From positions 1 through 64,000 of the forward strand of contig NZ_JBLWFH010000001.1 in NCBI RefSeq assembly GCF_050306235.1: DNA of 64,000 nucleotides, given 5' to 3'. A program made the translations under genes and the position numbers. How positions within the stretch are numbered: the first letter of the stretch is position 1; each line of letters opens with the position of its first letter. Origin of the DNA: Glaciecola sp947496235 (lineage in GTDB: Bacteria; Pseudomonadota; Gammaproteobacteria; Enterobacterales; Alteromonadaceae). Below, piece after piece: positions 26,584 through 36,469 of the stretch. The notes beneath the pieces were generated by a model. That model ran no database searches. It was not told the DNA's origin and saw nothing but the letters and a program-made list of their open reading frames with translations.

Positions 26584-27951
26584 ATGATCAAGAATTTAGG
26601 TGTTATTGCAGCCAGTATTGCAATCACTTTAGCCAGTAGTACCGCTATTGCAAAAGTTTCAGAAACAGAAGCGGCGAAGCTTGGAAATGAATTAACGCCT
26701 CTAGGAGGCTTAAAAGCGGGTAATGCTGATGGCAGTATCCCTGCATGGACAGGCGGAATTACAACGCCTCCAGCCGGTTATAGCAAAGGTGATTTCCATA
26801 TTGATCCCTTTCCAGAGGACAAGGTTCAGTTCACTATCACTGGTGCAAACTATAAAGAATATGCAGACAGTTTGAGTGATGGGCAAATTGCTTTGTTTGA
26901 AGCATATCCTGATACTTTCAAGATGCCTGTTTATGAAACCAGAAGAACGGCATCAAACCCTGAATTTGTGTATGAAGCAACTAAAGCAAATGCTACTAGT
27001 GCCGAGTTATTAAATGCTGGTAATGGCATAAAAGGGGCGGCCATTGGTATTCCATTCCCTATTCCGCAAAACGGTCTAGAAGCTATTTGGAATCACTTGT
27101 TACGTTATCGTGGACAATCAGTACAACGTTATGGTGGTCAAGCTGCTGTGACAGCAAATGGTGATTATAACGTTATAGGATTTGATGAAAAATTGCTGAT
27201 CAAGTACTCAGAAACGGGAATGACCGCGGACAAGCTGGTTGAAGACAATATTTTGTTTAAGTTTATGCAGTCGGTAACATTCCCAGCAAGACTAGCTGGT
27301 ACTGTATTGCTAGTACATGAAACCGTTGATCAAATTAAAAAGCCACGCATGGCTTGGACCTATAATACTGGGCAAAGAAAAGTGTTTGCTGCGCCAAATA
27401 TTGCTTATGATGCCCCCGGAACAGCGGCTGACGGTCTAAGAACCACAGACGACTTTGATATGTTTAATGGATCGCCTGATCGTTACAATTGGGAACTAAA
27501 AGGCAAAAAAGAGCTATATATTGCGTATAACAACTACAAACTACATAGTGATAAAGCAAAGTACTCTGATATTTTAATGCCTGGCCACATTAATCCAGAC
27601 TTAACTCGTTATGAAAAGCACAGAGTCTGGGTAGTTGAAGCAACCTTAAAAGACGAATATAGACACATTTATCAAAAACGCGTGTTCTACATTGATGAAG
27701 ACAGCTGGCAAGTACATGTTGCTGATATGTACGACAACAGAAACGAGTTATACCGTGTAGCATTGGCTTATGGTGTTAACTATTATGATGTGCCTACACA
27801 TTGGTCTACACTAGATGTTTATCATGATTTAAATTCACGTCGTTATCTGGCCTTAGGTTTGGATAATGAAGAAACAATGTATGATTTTGAAGAAGAGCTG
27901 AAAGATCGAGATTTCACTCAATCTGCGCTGAGGCGACAAGGCATACGTTAG
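26584..27951 (+). CDS. DUF1329 family periplasmic/outer-membrane protein
   Basis: A 455-residue exported protein. The start at 26584 follows AAGGACA; an upstream ATG at 26542 would overlap the DUF1302 gene and lacks a ribosome site. The signal peptide ends near SSTAIAKVS. The N-terminal mature part has the family opening LGNELTPLGGLKAGN and GSIPAWTGG. The C-terminal part has the LolA/LolB-like sheet pattern reported for DUF1329 (YRHIYQKRVFYIDEDSWQV). It lies 10 bases after the DUF1302 gene, its regular partner, and presumably acts with it on hydrophobic cargo. Confidence 0.86.
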   Translation: MIKNLGVIAASIAITLASSTAIAKVSETEAAKLGNELTPLGGLKAGNADGSIPAWTGGITTPPAGYSKGDFHIDPFPEDKVQFTITGANYKEYADSLSDGQIALFEAYPDTFKMPVYETRRTASNPEFVYEATKANATSAELLNAGNGIKGAAIGIPFPIPQNGLEAIWNHLLRYRGQSVQRYGGQAAVTANGDYNVIGFDEKLLIKYSETGMTADKLVEDNILFKFMQSVTFPARLAGTVLLVHETVDQIKKPRMAWTYNTGQRKVFAAPNIAYDAPGTAADGLRTTDDFDMFNGSPDRYNWELKGKKELYIAYNNYKLHSDKAKYSDILMPGHINPDLTRYEKHRVWVVEATLKDEYRHIYQKRVFYIDEDSWQVHVADMYDNRNELYRVALAYGVNYYDVPTHWSTLDVYHDLNSRRYLALGLDNEETMYDFEEELKDRDFTQSALRRQGIR

Positions 27952-27959
27952 TAAAAGTT

Positions 27960-27984
27960 CGGTTGGCTTTTGCCAACCGTTTTT
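27960..27984 (+). terminator. Hairpin with T run inside the DUF1302 operon
   Basis: CGGTTGGC (27960-27967) pairs perfectly with GCCAACCG (27972-27979) around TTTT, followed by five T. As it lies only 20 bases before the next gene, it probably works as a partial terminator lowering expression of the YCF48-like and RND genes relative to DUF1302/DUF1329. Confidence 0.8.
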
Positions 27985-28004
27985 GCATTTAAAGAAGGTA
28001 ATTT

Positions 28005-29042
28005 GTGTTAAAAAATAGTTTTTTTGTTGTAATAGCTTTGTTGGTATTTGCAAGTGTTAGAGCCGATGAAGCCTATTTAGCGCCTCTAGTAAAAGAGTCA
28101 TTGCTACTCGATATTAACTCTGCCAATCAAACAGTGATTGTTGGAGAGAGAGGGCATATTCTTGTTTCTGATAACCAAGTAAATGATTTTGAACAAGTCA
28201 AAGTGCCAACTACTGCTACATTAACCGCGGTATTTGGAATACAAGATCAATACTGGGCTGTAGGCCATGATGCGAGTATTTTGAAATCTACCCAAGGCGC
28301 TGATAAGTGGTCAATAAAATTTTCCGATAAATCGTTAGAACGACCGTTTTTGGATGTAATGTTTTTAGATCAAAATCATGGAATTGCTGTCGGTGGCTAT
28401 GGCATGTTTTATCGCACGCTTGATGGCGGAGAAACTTGGACCCCCGAGTTACATGCTTCAGTGTTAACTGCAGACGATTTAGATTATTTAGACAGTATTA
28501 AAGACGACCTTGAATTTTATAACGAAGAACTGTCATATATTATCCCTAATTTTAATCGTATAAATCAGGCGGGTGATTTGCTTTTGCTGGCTGGTGAGGG
28601 TGGTTTGCTCGCTGTGAGTCAAGACTTGGGAAAATCTTGGGAAAGATATGATATCGACTATCAAGGTTCATTGTTTGATGTAAAAGCGATACAAGAAAAC
28701 CTGTTTATTGCCGTTGGTTTAAGAGGCAAAATGTTTGTCAAACGCAATGATGAAGATTGGACATCAATAGAAACTTGTCTTACGACCTCGTTAAATTCAA
28801 TCGTTTTTGATGAGGACTCAGTATTTGCTGTGGGTAATAATGGCGTTGTTTTAAACATTGATTCTGAGCAATTATTTTCTGACGAATTACACCCAGCGAA
28901 TAATGATAATTGCAGTGCTCATAAAGCCTTAACACTCGTAGAAACAGATATTTCTTCATCTATTTCAAATGCAGCTATTTTAAATGATCAACTCTTGGCT
29001 ATCACCGCCAATGGTATTCAATCGGTTTCATTGGCAAAATAA
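28005..29042 (+). CDS. YCF48-like beta-propeller (BNR-repeat) exported protein
   Basis: A 345-residue protein with a GTG start preceded by GAAGG 6 bases away. A signal peptide covers residues 1-20 (FFVVIALLVFASVRA). The rest carries repeated blocks with the pattern GxxGxxLxSxDxGxxW: examples are VGGYGMFYRTLDGGETW and LAGEGGLLAVSQDLGKSWE. These are the blades found in photosystem II assembly factor YCF48/HCF136 and in related sialidase-type repeats. In Proteobacteria such genes frequently sit beside RND permeases of this type and are thought to be a periplasmic partner. Its exact role is not known. It ends 3 bases before the RND gene. Confidence 0.8.
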   Translation: MLKNSFFVVIALLVFASVRADEAYLAPLVKESLLLDINSANQTVIVGERGHILVSDNQVNDFEQVKVPTTATLTAVFGIQDQYWAVGHDASILKSTQGADKWSIKFSDKSLERPFLDVMFLDQNHGIAVGGYGMFYRTLDGGETWTPELHASVLTADDLDYLDSIKDDLEFYNEELSYIIPNFNRINQAGDLLLLAGEGGLLAVSQDLGKSWERYDIDYQGSLFDVKAIQENLFIAVGLRGKMFVKRNDEDWTSIETCLTTSLNSIVFDEDSVFAVGNNGVVLNIDSEQLFSDELHPANNDNCSAHKALTLVETDISSSISNAAILNDQLLAITANGIQSVSLAK

Positions 29043-29045
29043 TTT

Positions 29046-31352
29046 ATGAATAGTTTTATCGATACATGTGAAAAATTTCTCTTCCGTCATAGAATACTTG
29101 TCATTTTAGCCTTTATTGCAACGACAGTATTTCTTACTTATCAAGCATCTCAGCTTAAATTAGATGCTGGTTTTACCAAAAACATCCCGTTAAATCATGA
29201 ATACATGCATACATATATGCAGTATAAAGAAAATTTTGGCGGTGCTAATAACGTATTGGTTTCAGTTTGTGATACTAACTCCAACATATTTAATACAGAG
29301 TTTTTTGATACTTTAAAAAACGTCCATGACCAATTGTTTTTTATAAATGGTGTGGATCGGTCATCCGTAACGTCGCTTTTTTCCCCGTCAACACGCTTTA
29401 CCGAAATAGTTGAAGGTGGCTTTTCCGGCGGTCCTGTCATTCCCGCTGATTTTGATTCTAAAAAACAATCCGCGCTAGATCTTGTTCAGAAGAATGTTGA
29501 TAAAGCCGGCATTGTAGGGCGTCAGGTTGCAAATGATTTTTCTTGTGCAATGGTCACAGCTCAATTGTTAGAAATTGATCCTGAAACTGGCGTGGCACTT
29601 GATACGTTAAAGATAGCTGAAGCACTAGAAACCAAAATTCGTGCTGAATATGAAAGTGAAGATGTATCAATTCATATTATAGGTTTTGCCAAGATGATTG
29701 GCGACGTGGCCAATGGTGCTAAAGACGTTGTAATGTTTTTTGCCATCGCAATCGCTATAACTGCTGTCATGGTGTATTTCTTCTGTCGCTCATTTATGCT
29801 GACATTTTTGCCGTTGTTGTGCTCATTTATTGCGGTGGTATGGCAACTTGGACTACTCACGGTGTTCGGCTTCGGCCTAGATCCAATGTCTATCCTTGTG
29901 CCTTTCTTGGTCTTCGCAATAGGAGTGAGTCACGGCGTGCAGATGATAAACGCCGTTGGTAAACGAGTGGCGCAGGGTATGGAAGTGAAGGTTTCTGCAC
30001 AACATGCATTTAGAACCTTGTTAGTACCAGGTGGTATTGCATTATTATCTGACACCGTTGGCTTTATGACGCTGTTAGTCATCGATATTGGTATTATTCG
30101 TGAACTGGCTATCACTGCGTCTATGGGTGTTGCAGTCATTATTCTCACCAATCTATTGTTGCTTCCTGTACTTATGTCTTACGTAAAATTATCTAAGCAG
30201 CATGCTGATCGACACAAAGACAAGGATTCAGGTATTTGGGAAAAGGTAGCTAACTGTGCTTCACCAAAATTAGCAGTTGGAATTATCCTTGTAACCGCAA
30301 TACTGTTTGCCCTTGGAAGTTATCAGTCACAACAACTTAAAATTGGTGATTTGCATGCAGGAGCACCAGCCTTGCATGAAGATTCCAGATACAATCAGGA
30401 TACTTTTTTAATTACAGATAAATATGAAATTACGGTGGATTATATTTCTGTGATTGCTGAAACCACCCCTAACGCTTGTACTGAATATGATGTGATGTCA
30501 GCGATAGATGATTTCCAGTGGAAAATGAACAACGTGGACGGTGTTCAATCCACAATTTCATTGGCATCTATTGCTAAAAAAGTGAACGCAGGCTACAACG
30601 AAGGGAATCCAAAATGGCAAGTGTTACCACGTAACCAAGCCACCATGGTGCAATCAGTTTCTCGCGTAAATACGTCTTCGGGTTTATTGAACCGAGAATG
30701 CTCTGCCATGCCCGTGATTTTGTTCATGCGTGATCATAAAGCTGAAACTATTGATAATGTGGTTAGTGAAGTTAAACGAATTAGCCAAGAATACAGCTCT
30801 GAGAATCTACAATTTAGATTAGCTTCAGGCCCTGTCGGCGTAATGGCTGCAACCAATGAAGCTGTCTCTGCTTCTCAAGATCCTATGCTGTACTACGTAT
30901 TTGGCGCCGTTATTTTACTTTGTTTGTTAAGTTTCCGTTCACTGCGAGCTACTTTAGCCGTAGTGATCCCACTTTATGTGGTATCTGTATTAGCACAGGC
31001 ATTAATGACCTTCCTAGAAATTGGGCTTACAGTATCCACATTACCGGTGATTGCCCTTGGCGTTGGAATAGGGGTGGATTATGGGATTTACATTCTGTCT
31101 ACTATGACCAGTAAATTACGTGAAGGTCTTGGTGTGCAACAAGCTTATTACGAGGCATTAAAGGAAAGAGGTAGTGCAGTGTTATTTACTGGTATTACTT
31201 TGGCCATAGGTGTAAGCACATGGGTATTTTCGACCTTAAAATTCCAAATGGACATGGGAATTTTATTAACTTTCATGTTCGTTGTTAACATGTTAGGCGC
31301 AATTTTAGTCTTACCAGCGCTGGCCAGAATTCTCTGGTACAAAGCCCGCTAA
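29046..31352 (+). CDS. RND-superfamily permease (MMPL/HpnN-like)
   Basis: A 768-residue inner-membrane protein with two-fold internal symmetry. Each half has one membrane segment, a periplasmic loop of about 200 residues, then five more segments, giving twelve in all. Sterol-sensing/MMPL-type segments are visible (DPMSILVPFLVFAIGVSHGVQ and TLPVIALGVGIGVDYGIYIL, each with the acidic/glycine-rich core). It is shorter than the 1,000-residue drug-efflux RND pumps and fits the lipid-transporting MMPL/HpnN branch. With DUF1302, DUF1329 and the YCF48-like protein it likely forms a trans-envelope route for a hydrophobic substrate (inference). Confidence 0.85.
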   Translation: MNSFIDTCEKFLFRHRILVILAFIATTVFLTYQASQLKLDAGFTKNIPLNHEYMHTYMQYKENFGGANNVLVSVCDTNSNIFNTEFFDTLKNVHDQLFFINGVDRSSVTSLFSPSTRFTEIVEGGFSGGPVIPADFDSKKQSALDLVQKNVDKAGIVGRQVANDFSCAMVTAQLLEIDPETGVALDTLKIAEALETKIRAEYESEDVSIHIIGFAKMIGDVANGAKDVVMFFAIAIAITAVMVYFFCRSFMLTFLPLLCSFIAVVWQLGLLTVFGFGLDPMSILVPFLVFAIGVSHGVQMINAVGKRVAQGMEVKVSAQHAFRTLLVPGGIALLSDTVGFMTLLVIDIGIIRELAITASMGVAVIILTNLLLLPVLMSYVKLSKQHADRHKDKDSGIWEKVANCASPKLAVGIILVTAILFALGSYQSQQLKIGDLHAGAPALHEDSRYNQDTFLITDKYEITVDYISVIAETTPNACTEYDVMSAIDDFQWKMNNVDGVQSTISLASIAKKVNAGYNEGNPKWQVLPRNQATMVQSVSRVNTSSGLLNRECSAMPVILFMRDHKAETIDNVVSEVKRISQEYSSENLQFRLASGPVGVMAATNEAVSASQDPMLYYVFGAVILLCLLSFRSLRATLAVVIPLYVVSVLAQALMTFLEIGLTVSTLPVIALGVGIGVDYGIYILSTMTSKLREGLGVQQAYYEALKERGSAVLFTGITLAIGVSTWVFSTLKFQMDMGILLTFMFVVNMLGAILVLPALARILWYKAR

Positions 31353-31376
31353 AACTTTTTTTGCGTAATTATTTAG

Positions 31377-31401
31377 AAAAGGCCCTAGCGGCCTTTTTTT
31401 T
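31377..31401 (+). terminator. Terminator after the RND permease gene
   Basis: AAAAGGCC (31377-31384) pairs with GGCCTTTT (31390-31397) around CTAGC and ends in eight T. It closes the DUF1302 operon before the NAD-GDH promoter region. Confidence 0.9.
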
Positions 31402-31573
31402 ATGCAAAAAATGACAATAGCTATTCAAGTTGTAAATTTTGCGTTAATAAAAACTGGTAAACCACTAATAATTTTAGGAAAATATCCGATACTAAAGTCA
31501 CACAAATACTATATTTATAGTCTAGACTTATTGTAATTAACTTTTTTAACGACAGAACCACATTAGGAAACAT

Positions 31574-34500
31574 ATGACAGCTACCAAACATCAACATTCG
31601 GTGTTATTGGAAAATGTTTTTTCACTTATCAACAATAAACTTCCTACAGATAAAGCGTCTTTAATTCAGCAGTTCAGTAAACTGCTATTTAAAAATATGT
31701 CCTTTGAAGATTTACAAGGACGCAGTGATAGTGACCTCTATGGCTCAGTATTGAGTCTATGGCAACTATTGCAAGAAAAAAGCCCTGACGAGCCGATAAT
31801 TAAGGTTTATAACCCTGATATTGAAAAGCATGGATGGCAATCTTCTCACACCATTATCGAAATTATTGTGAATGATATGCCGTTTTTAGTTGATTCGGTG
31901 CGAATGGCCATCAATCGTCTAAATATTACATCTCATTTATTACTCCACACACCATTGCATTTAACCAGAGATAAAAATAACAAGGTTACTGCATTTAAAG
32001 AAAAGGCTGACGTAAAGAAATCTGATTCTTCTGAAACTGTCTTTTTCATTGAAATAGATCGCCAGTCTAGAACTAAAGATATAACAGGCCTTAAACAAGA
32101 GCTGCATTCAGTGGTGAGCGATGTGCTACTCTCAGTGAGTGATTGGAAACCCATGCGCACTAAGCTAGCTGAAGTAACAAAGGAATTTGAACAATCAAAT
32201 AGCTTGGCTTCGGCAGAAGTAAAGGCCCAAGGTAAAACATTTTTAAATTGGTTGAATGATCACAACTTTACTCTGATGGGATATAGATACTATCAAGTAA
32301 AACCTATTGAAGGCGATCATCAATGGGTACCAGTGAACGACTCAAGCCTAGGGTTGATGAAGAAGAGCGTGTCTGACCGCGTTCGATTATTGTCTCATTT
32401 GCCTGCAAGTGCTAGAGAAGAAGCGCTTTCCCACAATCCATTAATTTTAACTAAAACCAATTCATTATCGCGGGTACATCGCCCAGCATATCTTGATTAT
32501 ATTGGTGTTAAAGAGTTTGATGACGCAGGGAATGTATGTGGTGAGCATAGATTTTTAGGTCTTTACTCTGCTTCTTTCTACAACAGCAGCGCAACTGATT
32601 TGCCGATGTTGAGAGAAAAAATCGACCGTATGTGCGCTATTGCCGGATTTGAAGTTGGTACCCATGCATATAAAGCATTTGTAAACATTGTTGAAACTTA
32701 CCCAAGGGATGAACTTATCCAAACACCAGACAATGAATTGTCGCAAATTATTATGGGTATTTTTCAAATGCAGGAAAGAGGTATTAGTCGTCTTTTTGTT
32801 CGCCGTGATGCGTTCGGGCGTTTCTTTTCTTGTATGGTGTATGTGCCACGAGAACGATATAACACTAAACTCAGACGTGAAACTCAAGCACTGTTGAAAA
32901 AGTCCCTGAATGCCGTTGGGGAAGTTGAATTTACCACCTATTTTTCCGAGTCCGTGTACGCACGAACCCATTATATTGCCCGCGTAGAAAATAATAACAT
33001 GGAGATTGATGTGAAAGAGATTGAGAAGAACATCATCGAGTTGACCAAATCGTGGCAAGATAAATTAAACACTAAAATTGTCTCTTATTTTGGCGAAGAA
33101 AAGGGCCGAGAGTTAAAACGAAAATACGATAACGCATTCTCAAACAGTTACGAGGAGCAAAACCTACCGAGTATTGCGCTTATTGATTTGCAACGTATTG
33201 AGACCCTTTCTGATGATAAGCCTTTAGATATTCTATTTTATCGTCCTCAAGAAGAGTCAGACGAAAGTGATGCAGTAAAGTTAAAGCTGTATCATAAAAA
33301 TGAACCTATTCATTTGTCTGATGTGCTCCCAATGTTGGAAAACTTTGGTTTGAGAGTGGTGGATGAAAGCCCTTATAAAGTGACCTGCGAAGATGGCAGT
33401 GTACACTGGATAATGGACTTTAGCATGCTGCACAAAGGCGGCAAAAACTTCAATATGGAGTTGGCTCAAGAACTTTTCCAACAAGCCTTTGCTGACGTAT
33501 GGTCTGCACAACTAGAAGATGATGCCTTTAACCGGTTAATTCTAGGCGCAGGAATACCAGGACGAAAAGTCACCATAGTTAGAGCTTATGCCAAGTATAT
33601 GCGTCAGATTGGTTCTTTGTTCAGTATCGATTATTTAGCTAATACCCTAGCTTGCTATCCCGATATTGCAGAGCTTTTAATTAACCTTTTTGATCAAATT
33701 TTCAATCCAGAAAGCAAGTCAACCCAAAAGAAAATTGAAAGTACTGAAGAATCTATTCTCAAAATGCTTGATTCCGTGTCTAACCTAGACGACGACCGTA
33801 TTATTCGTCGCTATCTAGACCTGATAAAAGCAACATTGAGAACCAATTTCTATCAAAAAGACGAGCAGGGCTGCGATAAGGCTTATATTTCGTTTAAATT
33901 ATTGCCAGCTGAAATTCCTGAAATGCCACTGCCATTACCTAAGTTTGAAATCTTTGTGTATTCGCCACGAGTTGAAGGGGTTCATCTACGCGGCGGTAAG
34001 GTCGCTCGAGGTGGATTACGCTGGTCCGATAGAATGGAAGATTTTAGAACTGAAATTCTCGGCTTAGTAAAAGCTCAACAAGTTAAAAACACTGTTATTG
34101 TGCCTGTGGGAGCAAAGGGTGGTTTCGTTTGTAAACGCATGCCTATGAATGCTGACAGGGCTACCATGCAGCAAGAAGGACAAGCCTGCTATAAGATTTT
34201 CATCCGTAGCTTGTTAGATATCACAGATAACATTATTGATGGTCAGGTGGTCCCGCCAAAACAAGTTGTAAGACTTGATGAAGATGACCCTTATTTGGTT
34301 GTCGCAGCGGATAAAGGAACGGCAACTTTTTCAGATATTGCTAATGGTATTTCTCAGGAGTTTAACTTCTGGTTAGGCGATGCTTTTGCCTCTGGTGGTA
34401 GTGTTGGCTATGACCATAAGAAAATGGGCATTACAGCGCGCGGCGGTTGGGAATCGGTAAAACGTCATTTCCGCGAGATTGGTATTGATTGTCAAACCAC

Positions 34501-36412
34501 ACCCTTTACTTGTGTAGGTATTGGCGATATGGCTGGAGATGTGTTTGGAAACGGCATGTTATTGTCTGAACAAACGAAAATTATATGTGCATTTAATCAT
34601 ATGCATATTTTCTTTGATCCAGACCCAGACCCTGCAAAATCTTATGAAGAACGTAAACGATTGTTCGAAGATCCTTCACTGACTTGGGATGACTACAATA
34701 AGAAGTTAATCTCAAGAGGCGGCGGTGTGTTTAAACGCAGTGACAAGTCAATAAAACTAACCGCTGAAATGAAACGTTGGTTGGGTACCAGACAAGTTAG
34801 CATGACACCCAATGAGCTCATTCATAATGTACTAAAAATGCCTGTAGATCTGATATGGAACGGTGGCATTGGTACTTATGTTAAAAGCAGCAAAGAATCA
34901 CATTCAGAGGTTGGTGATAGAGCGAATGATAGTCTGCGTGTAAATGGCAGCCAAATTCAGGCGAAAATTATAGGCGAGGGTGGAAACCTTGGTTTAACCC
35001 AACTTGGCAGAATTGAATTCGCGACCAAAGGTGGAAGAGTTAATACCGACTTTATAGATAATGTGGGCGGTGTTGATTGTTCGGACAATGAAGTCAACAT
35101 TAAGATTTTGTTGAATACCTTGGTTGCCAACGGCGATATGACCCTCAAGCAACGAAATAAATTGTTATATGACATGACGGAAGATGTAGCACGCATCGTT
35201 TTGAATGACTGTTATCGCCAAACACAGTCAATTTCGATCACCCAACTAGATGGCGTAAAGTTAATCAAAGAACAATTGCGCTTTATTCATCGTTTAGAAA
35301 AAGAAGGTGCATTGAATCGGGAATTAGAGTTTATTCCTGGAGATGAGGAAATTTCTGAACGTCTAGCATCAGGCCAGGGGTTAACTCGCCCTGAACTATC
35401 GGTTTTGCTGGCATACGGAAAAATGGTGTTAAAAGAAAGGTTTAATGTATCAGAGATTACAGACAATCCTTATTTTAATCAGCATTTGATAAGCGCATTT
35501 CCGCCAATATTAGGAAAACAATACAGCGAACAAATGCAACTTCACCCATTGCGTGCTGAAATTATTGCGACCAAATTAGCCAATGAAGTAGTGAACGACA
35601 TGGGCTTAAATTTTGTTTATCGCATTATGGAAGAGACAGGTAGCAGCATTGTCGATATCGTTAACGCGTTTACCATAGTGAAAGGCATATTTAATATGGG
35701 CGAACTATGGTCGTCGGTTGAAGATTTAGACAACCAGATTGATGCGAATTTACAACTAGAACTACTTGATGAGATGCGCCGCACGCTTCGTCGTACTTGT
35801 CGCTGGTATTTACGTCATGGTGAAAAAGAACTTTCTATTGAAGATGCCATATCTAAATATAGAAAAGCCTTTGACGTTGTGAGTAAAAATCTGACTAATT
35901 TCTTAGTCCAAGAAGAAGTTGACGAAGTTGAAGAGCGCAAAGCGTTTTTGGTTAAGAATAATCTCAAAGAAGCGGATGCCTTGCGCATAGCTTGCTTAAG
36001 TAATTTATTCTCATCCTTAGACTTGGCACATATTGCTGAGCAGGAAAATCGAAGCGTCGATCTAGTAGCTCGATTATATTATCAATTAGGCCATGCATTT
36101 GAACTACATTGGTTTTTACGTCAAATTAATAATCAATCGGTATCTAATCACTGGCAAGCACTTGCGCGAGCCTCTTATCGAGAGGAGCTTGATTGGCAAC
36201 AACGTGCATTAACCATAGTATTGTTGCATTCAGCACCTGATCAAAAAGATGCTGACAAAATATTGCAAAGTTGGATTGAAGAAAATCAAGCCAAGCTAGA
36301 GCGCTGGTATCACATGATGACAGAGTTCAAAACATCTGAAAATCACGAATTTGCCAAATTTTCTGTCGCTTTACGTGAATTGATGCTGTTAAGTATTGGC
36401 TCAAACCATTAA
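31574..36412 (+). CDS. gdhB: NAD-specific glutamate dehydrogenase, large (180 kDa) type
   Basis: Oxidatively deaminates glutamate to 2-oxoglutarate with NAD+. The 1,612-residue length is that of the Pseudomonas/Streptomyces L-GDH180 class. The long N-terminal region (about 1-700) holds ACT-like regulatory domains, and the catalytic GDH core lies at about 750-1240. The substrate-binding segment LRGGKVARGGLRWSDR and the active-site lysine region VKNTVIVPVGAKGGFV are clear. The nucleotide domain contains GIGDMAGDVFGNGML. The C-terminal 350 residues are helical. GAAACATATG follows an AGGA ribosome site. Cytoplasmic; catabolic direction expected. Confidence 0.95.
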   Translation: MTATKHQHSVLLENVFSLINNKLPTDKASLIQQFSKLLFKNMSFEDLQGRSDSDLYGSVLSLWQLLQEKSPDEPIIKVYNPDIEKHGWQSSHTIIEIIVNDMPFLVDSVRMAINRLNITSHLLLHTPLHLTRDKNNKVTAFKEKADVKKSDSSETVFFIEIDRQSRTKDITGLKQELHSVVSDVLLSVSDWKPMRTKLAEVTKEFEQSNSLASAEVKAQGKTFLNWLNDHNFTLMGYRYYQVKPIEGDHQWVPVNDSSLGLMKKSVSDRVRLLSHLPASAREEALSHNPLILTKTNSLSRVHRPAYLDYIGVKEFDDAGNVCGEHRFLGLYSASFYNSSATDLPMLREKIDRMCAIAGFEVGTHAYKAFVNIVETYPRDELIQTPDNELSQIIMGIFQMQERGISRLFVRRDAFGRFFSCMVYVPRERYNTKLRRETQALLKKSLNAVGEVEFTTYFSESVYARTHYIARVENNNMEIDVKEIEKNIIELTKSWQDKLNTKIVSYFGEEKGRELKRKYDNAFSNSYEEQNLPSIALIDLQRIETLSDDKPLDILFYRPQEESDESDAVKLKLYHKNEPIHLSDVLPMLENFGLRVVDESPYKVTCEDGSVHWIMDFSMLHKGGKNFNMELAQELFQQAFADVWSAQLEDDAFNRLILGAGIPGRKVTIVRAYAKYMRQIGSLFSIDYLANTLACYPDIAELLINLFDQIFNPESKSTQKKIESTEESILKMLDSVSNLDDDRIIRRYLDLIKATLRTNFYQKDEQGCDKAYISFKLLPAEIPEMPLPLPKFEIFVYSPRVEGVHLRGGKVARGGLRWSDRMEDFRTEILGLVKAQQVKNTVIVPVGAKGGFVCKRMPMNADRATMQQEGQACYKIFIRSLLDITDNIIDGQVVPPKQVVRLDEDDPYLVVAADKGTATFSDIANGISQEFNFWLGDAFASGGSVGYDHKKMGITARGGWESVKRHFREIGIDCQTTPFTCVGIGDMAGDVFGNGMLLSEQTKIICAFNHMHIFFDPDPDPAKSYEERKRLFEDPSLTWDDYNKKLISRGGGVFKRSDKSIKLTAEMKRWLGTRQVSMTPNELIHNVLKMPVDLIWNGGIGTYVKSSKESHSEVGDRANDSLRVNGSQIQAKIIGEGGNLGLTQLGRIEFATKGGRVNTDFIDNVGGVDCSDNEVNIKILLNTLVANGDMTLKQRNKLLYDMTEDVARIVLNDCYRQTQSISITQLDGVKLIKEQLRFIHRLEKEGALNRELEFIPGDEEISERLASGQGLTRPELSVLLAYGKMVLKERFNVSEITDNPYFNQHLISAFPPILGKQYSEQMQLHPLRAEIIATKLANEVVNDMGLNFVYRIMEETGSSIVDIVNAFTIVKGIFNMGELWSSVEDLDNQIDANLQLELLDEMRRTLRRTCRWYLRHGEKELSIEDAISKYRKAFDVVSKNLTNFLVQEEVDEVEERKAFLVKNNLKEADALRIACLSNLFSSLDLAHIAEQENRSVDLVARLYYQLGHAFELHWFLRQINNQSVSNHWQALARASYREELDWQQRALTIVLLHSAPDQKDADKILQSWIEENQAKLERWYHMMTEFKTSENHEFAKFSVALRELMLLSIGSNH

Positions 36413-36434
36413 AATACCGAGCAAATTGCAAGTT

Positions 36435-36458
36435 AGCCCTGCAATGCAGGGCTTTTTT
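36435..36458 (+). terminator. Terminator after NAD-GDH
   Basis: AGCCCTGC (36435-36442) pairs with GCAGGGCT (36446-36453) around a 3-base loop, with six T after it. It ends only 12 bases before the pyrD GTG start, so the pyrD transcript must start very close by or read through. Confidence 0.88.
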
Positions 36459-36469
36459 ATGAGATTACT

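Noticed and set aside
32555..33058. A 167-residue minus-strand frame inside the NAD-glutamate dehydrogenase gene.
   Set aside because: It is fully antisense to a well-conserved enzyme, with no start signal or recognisable domain.
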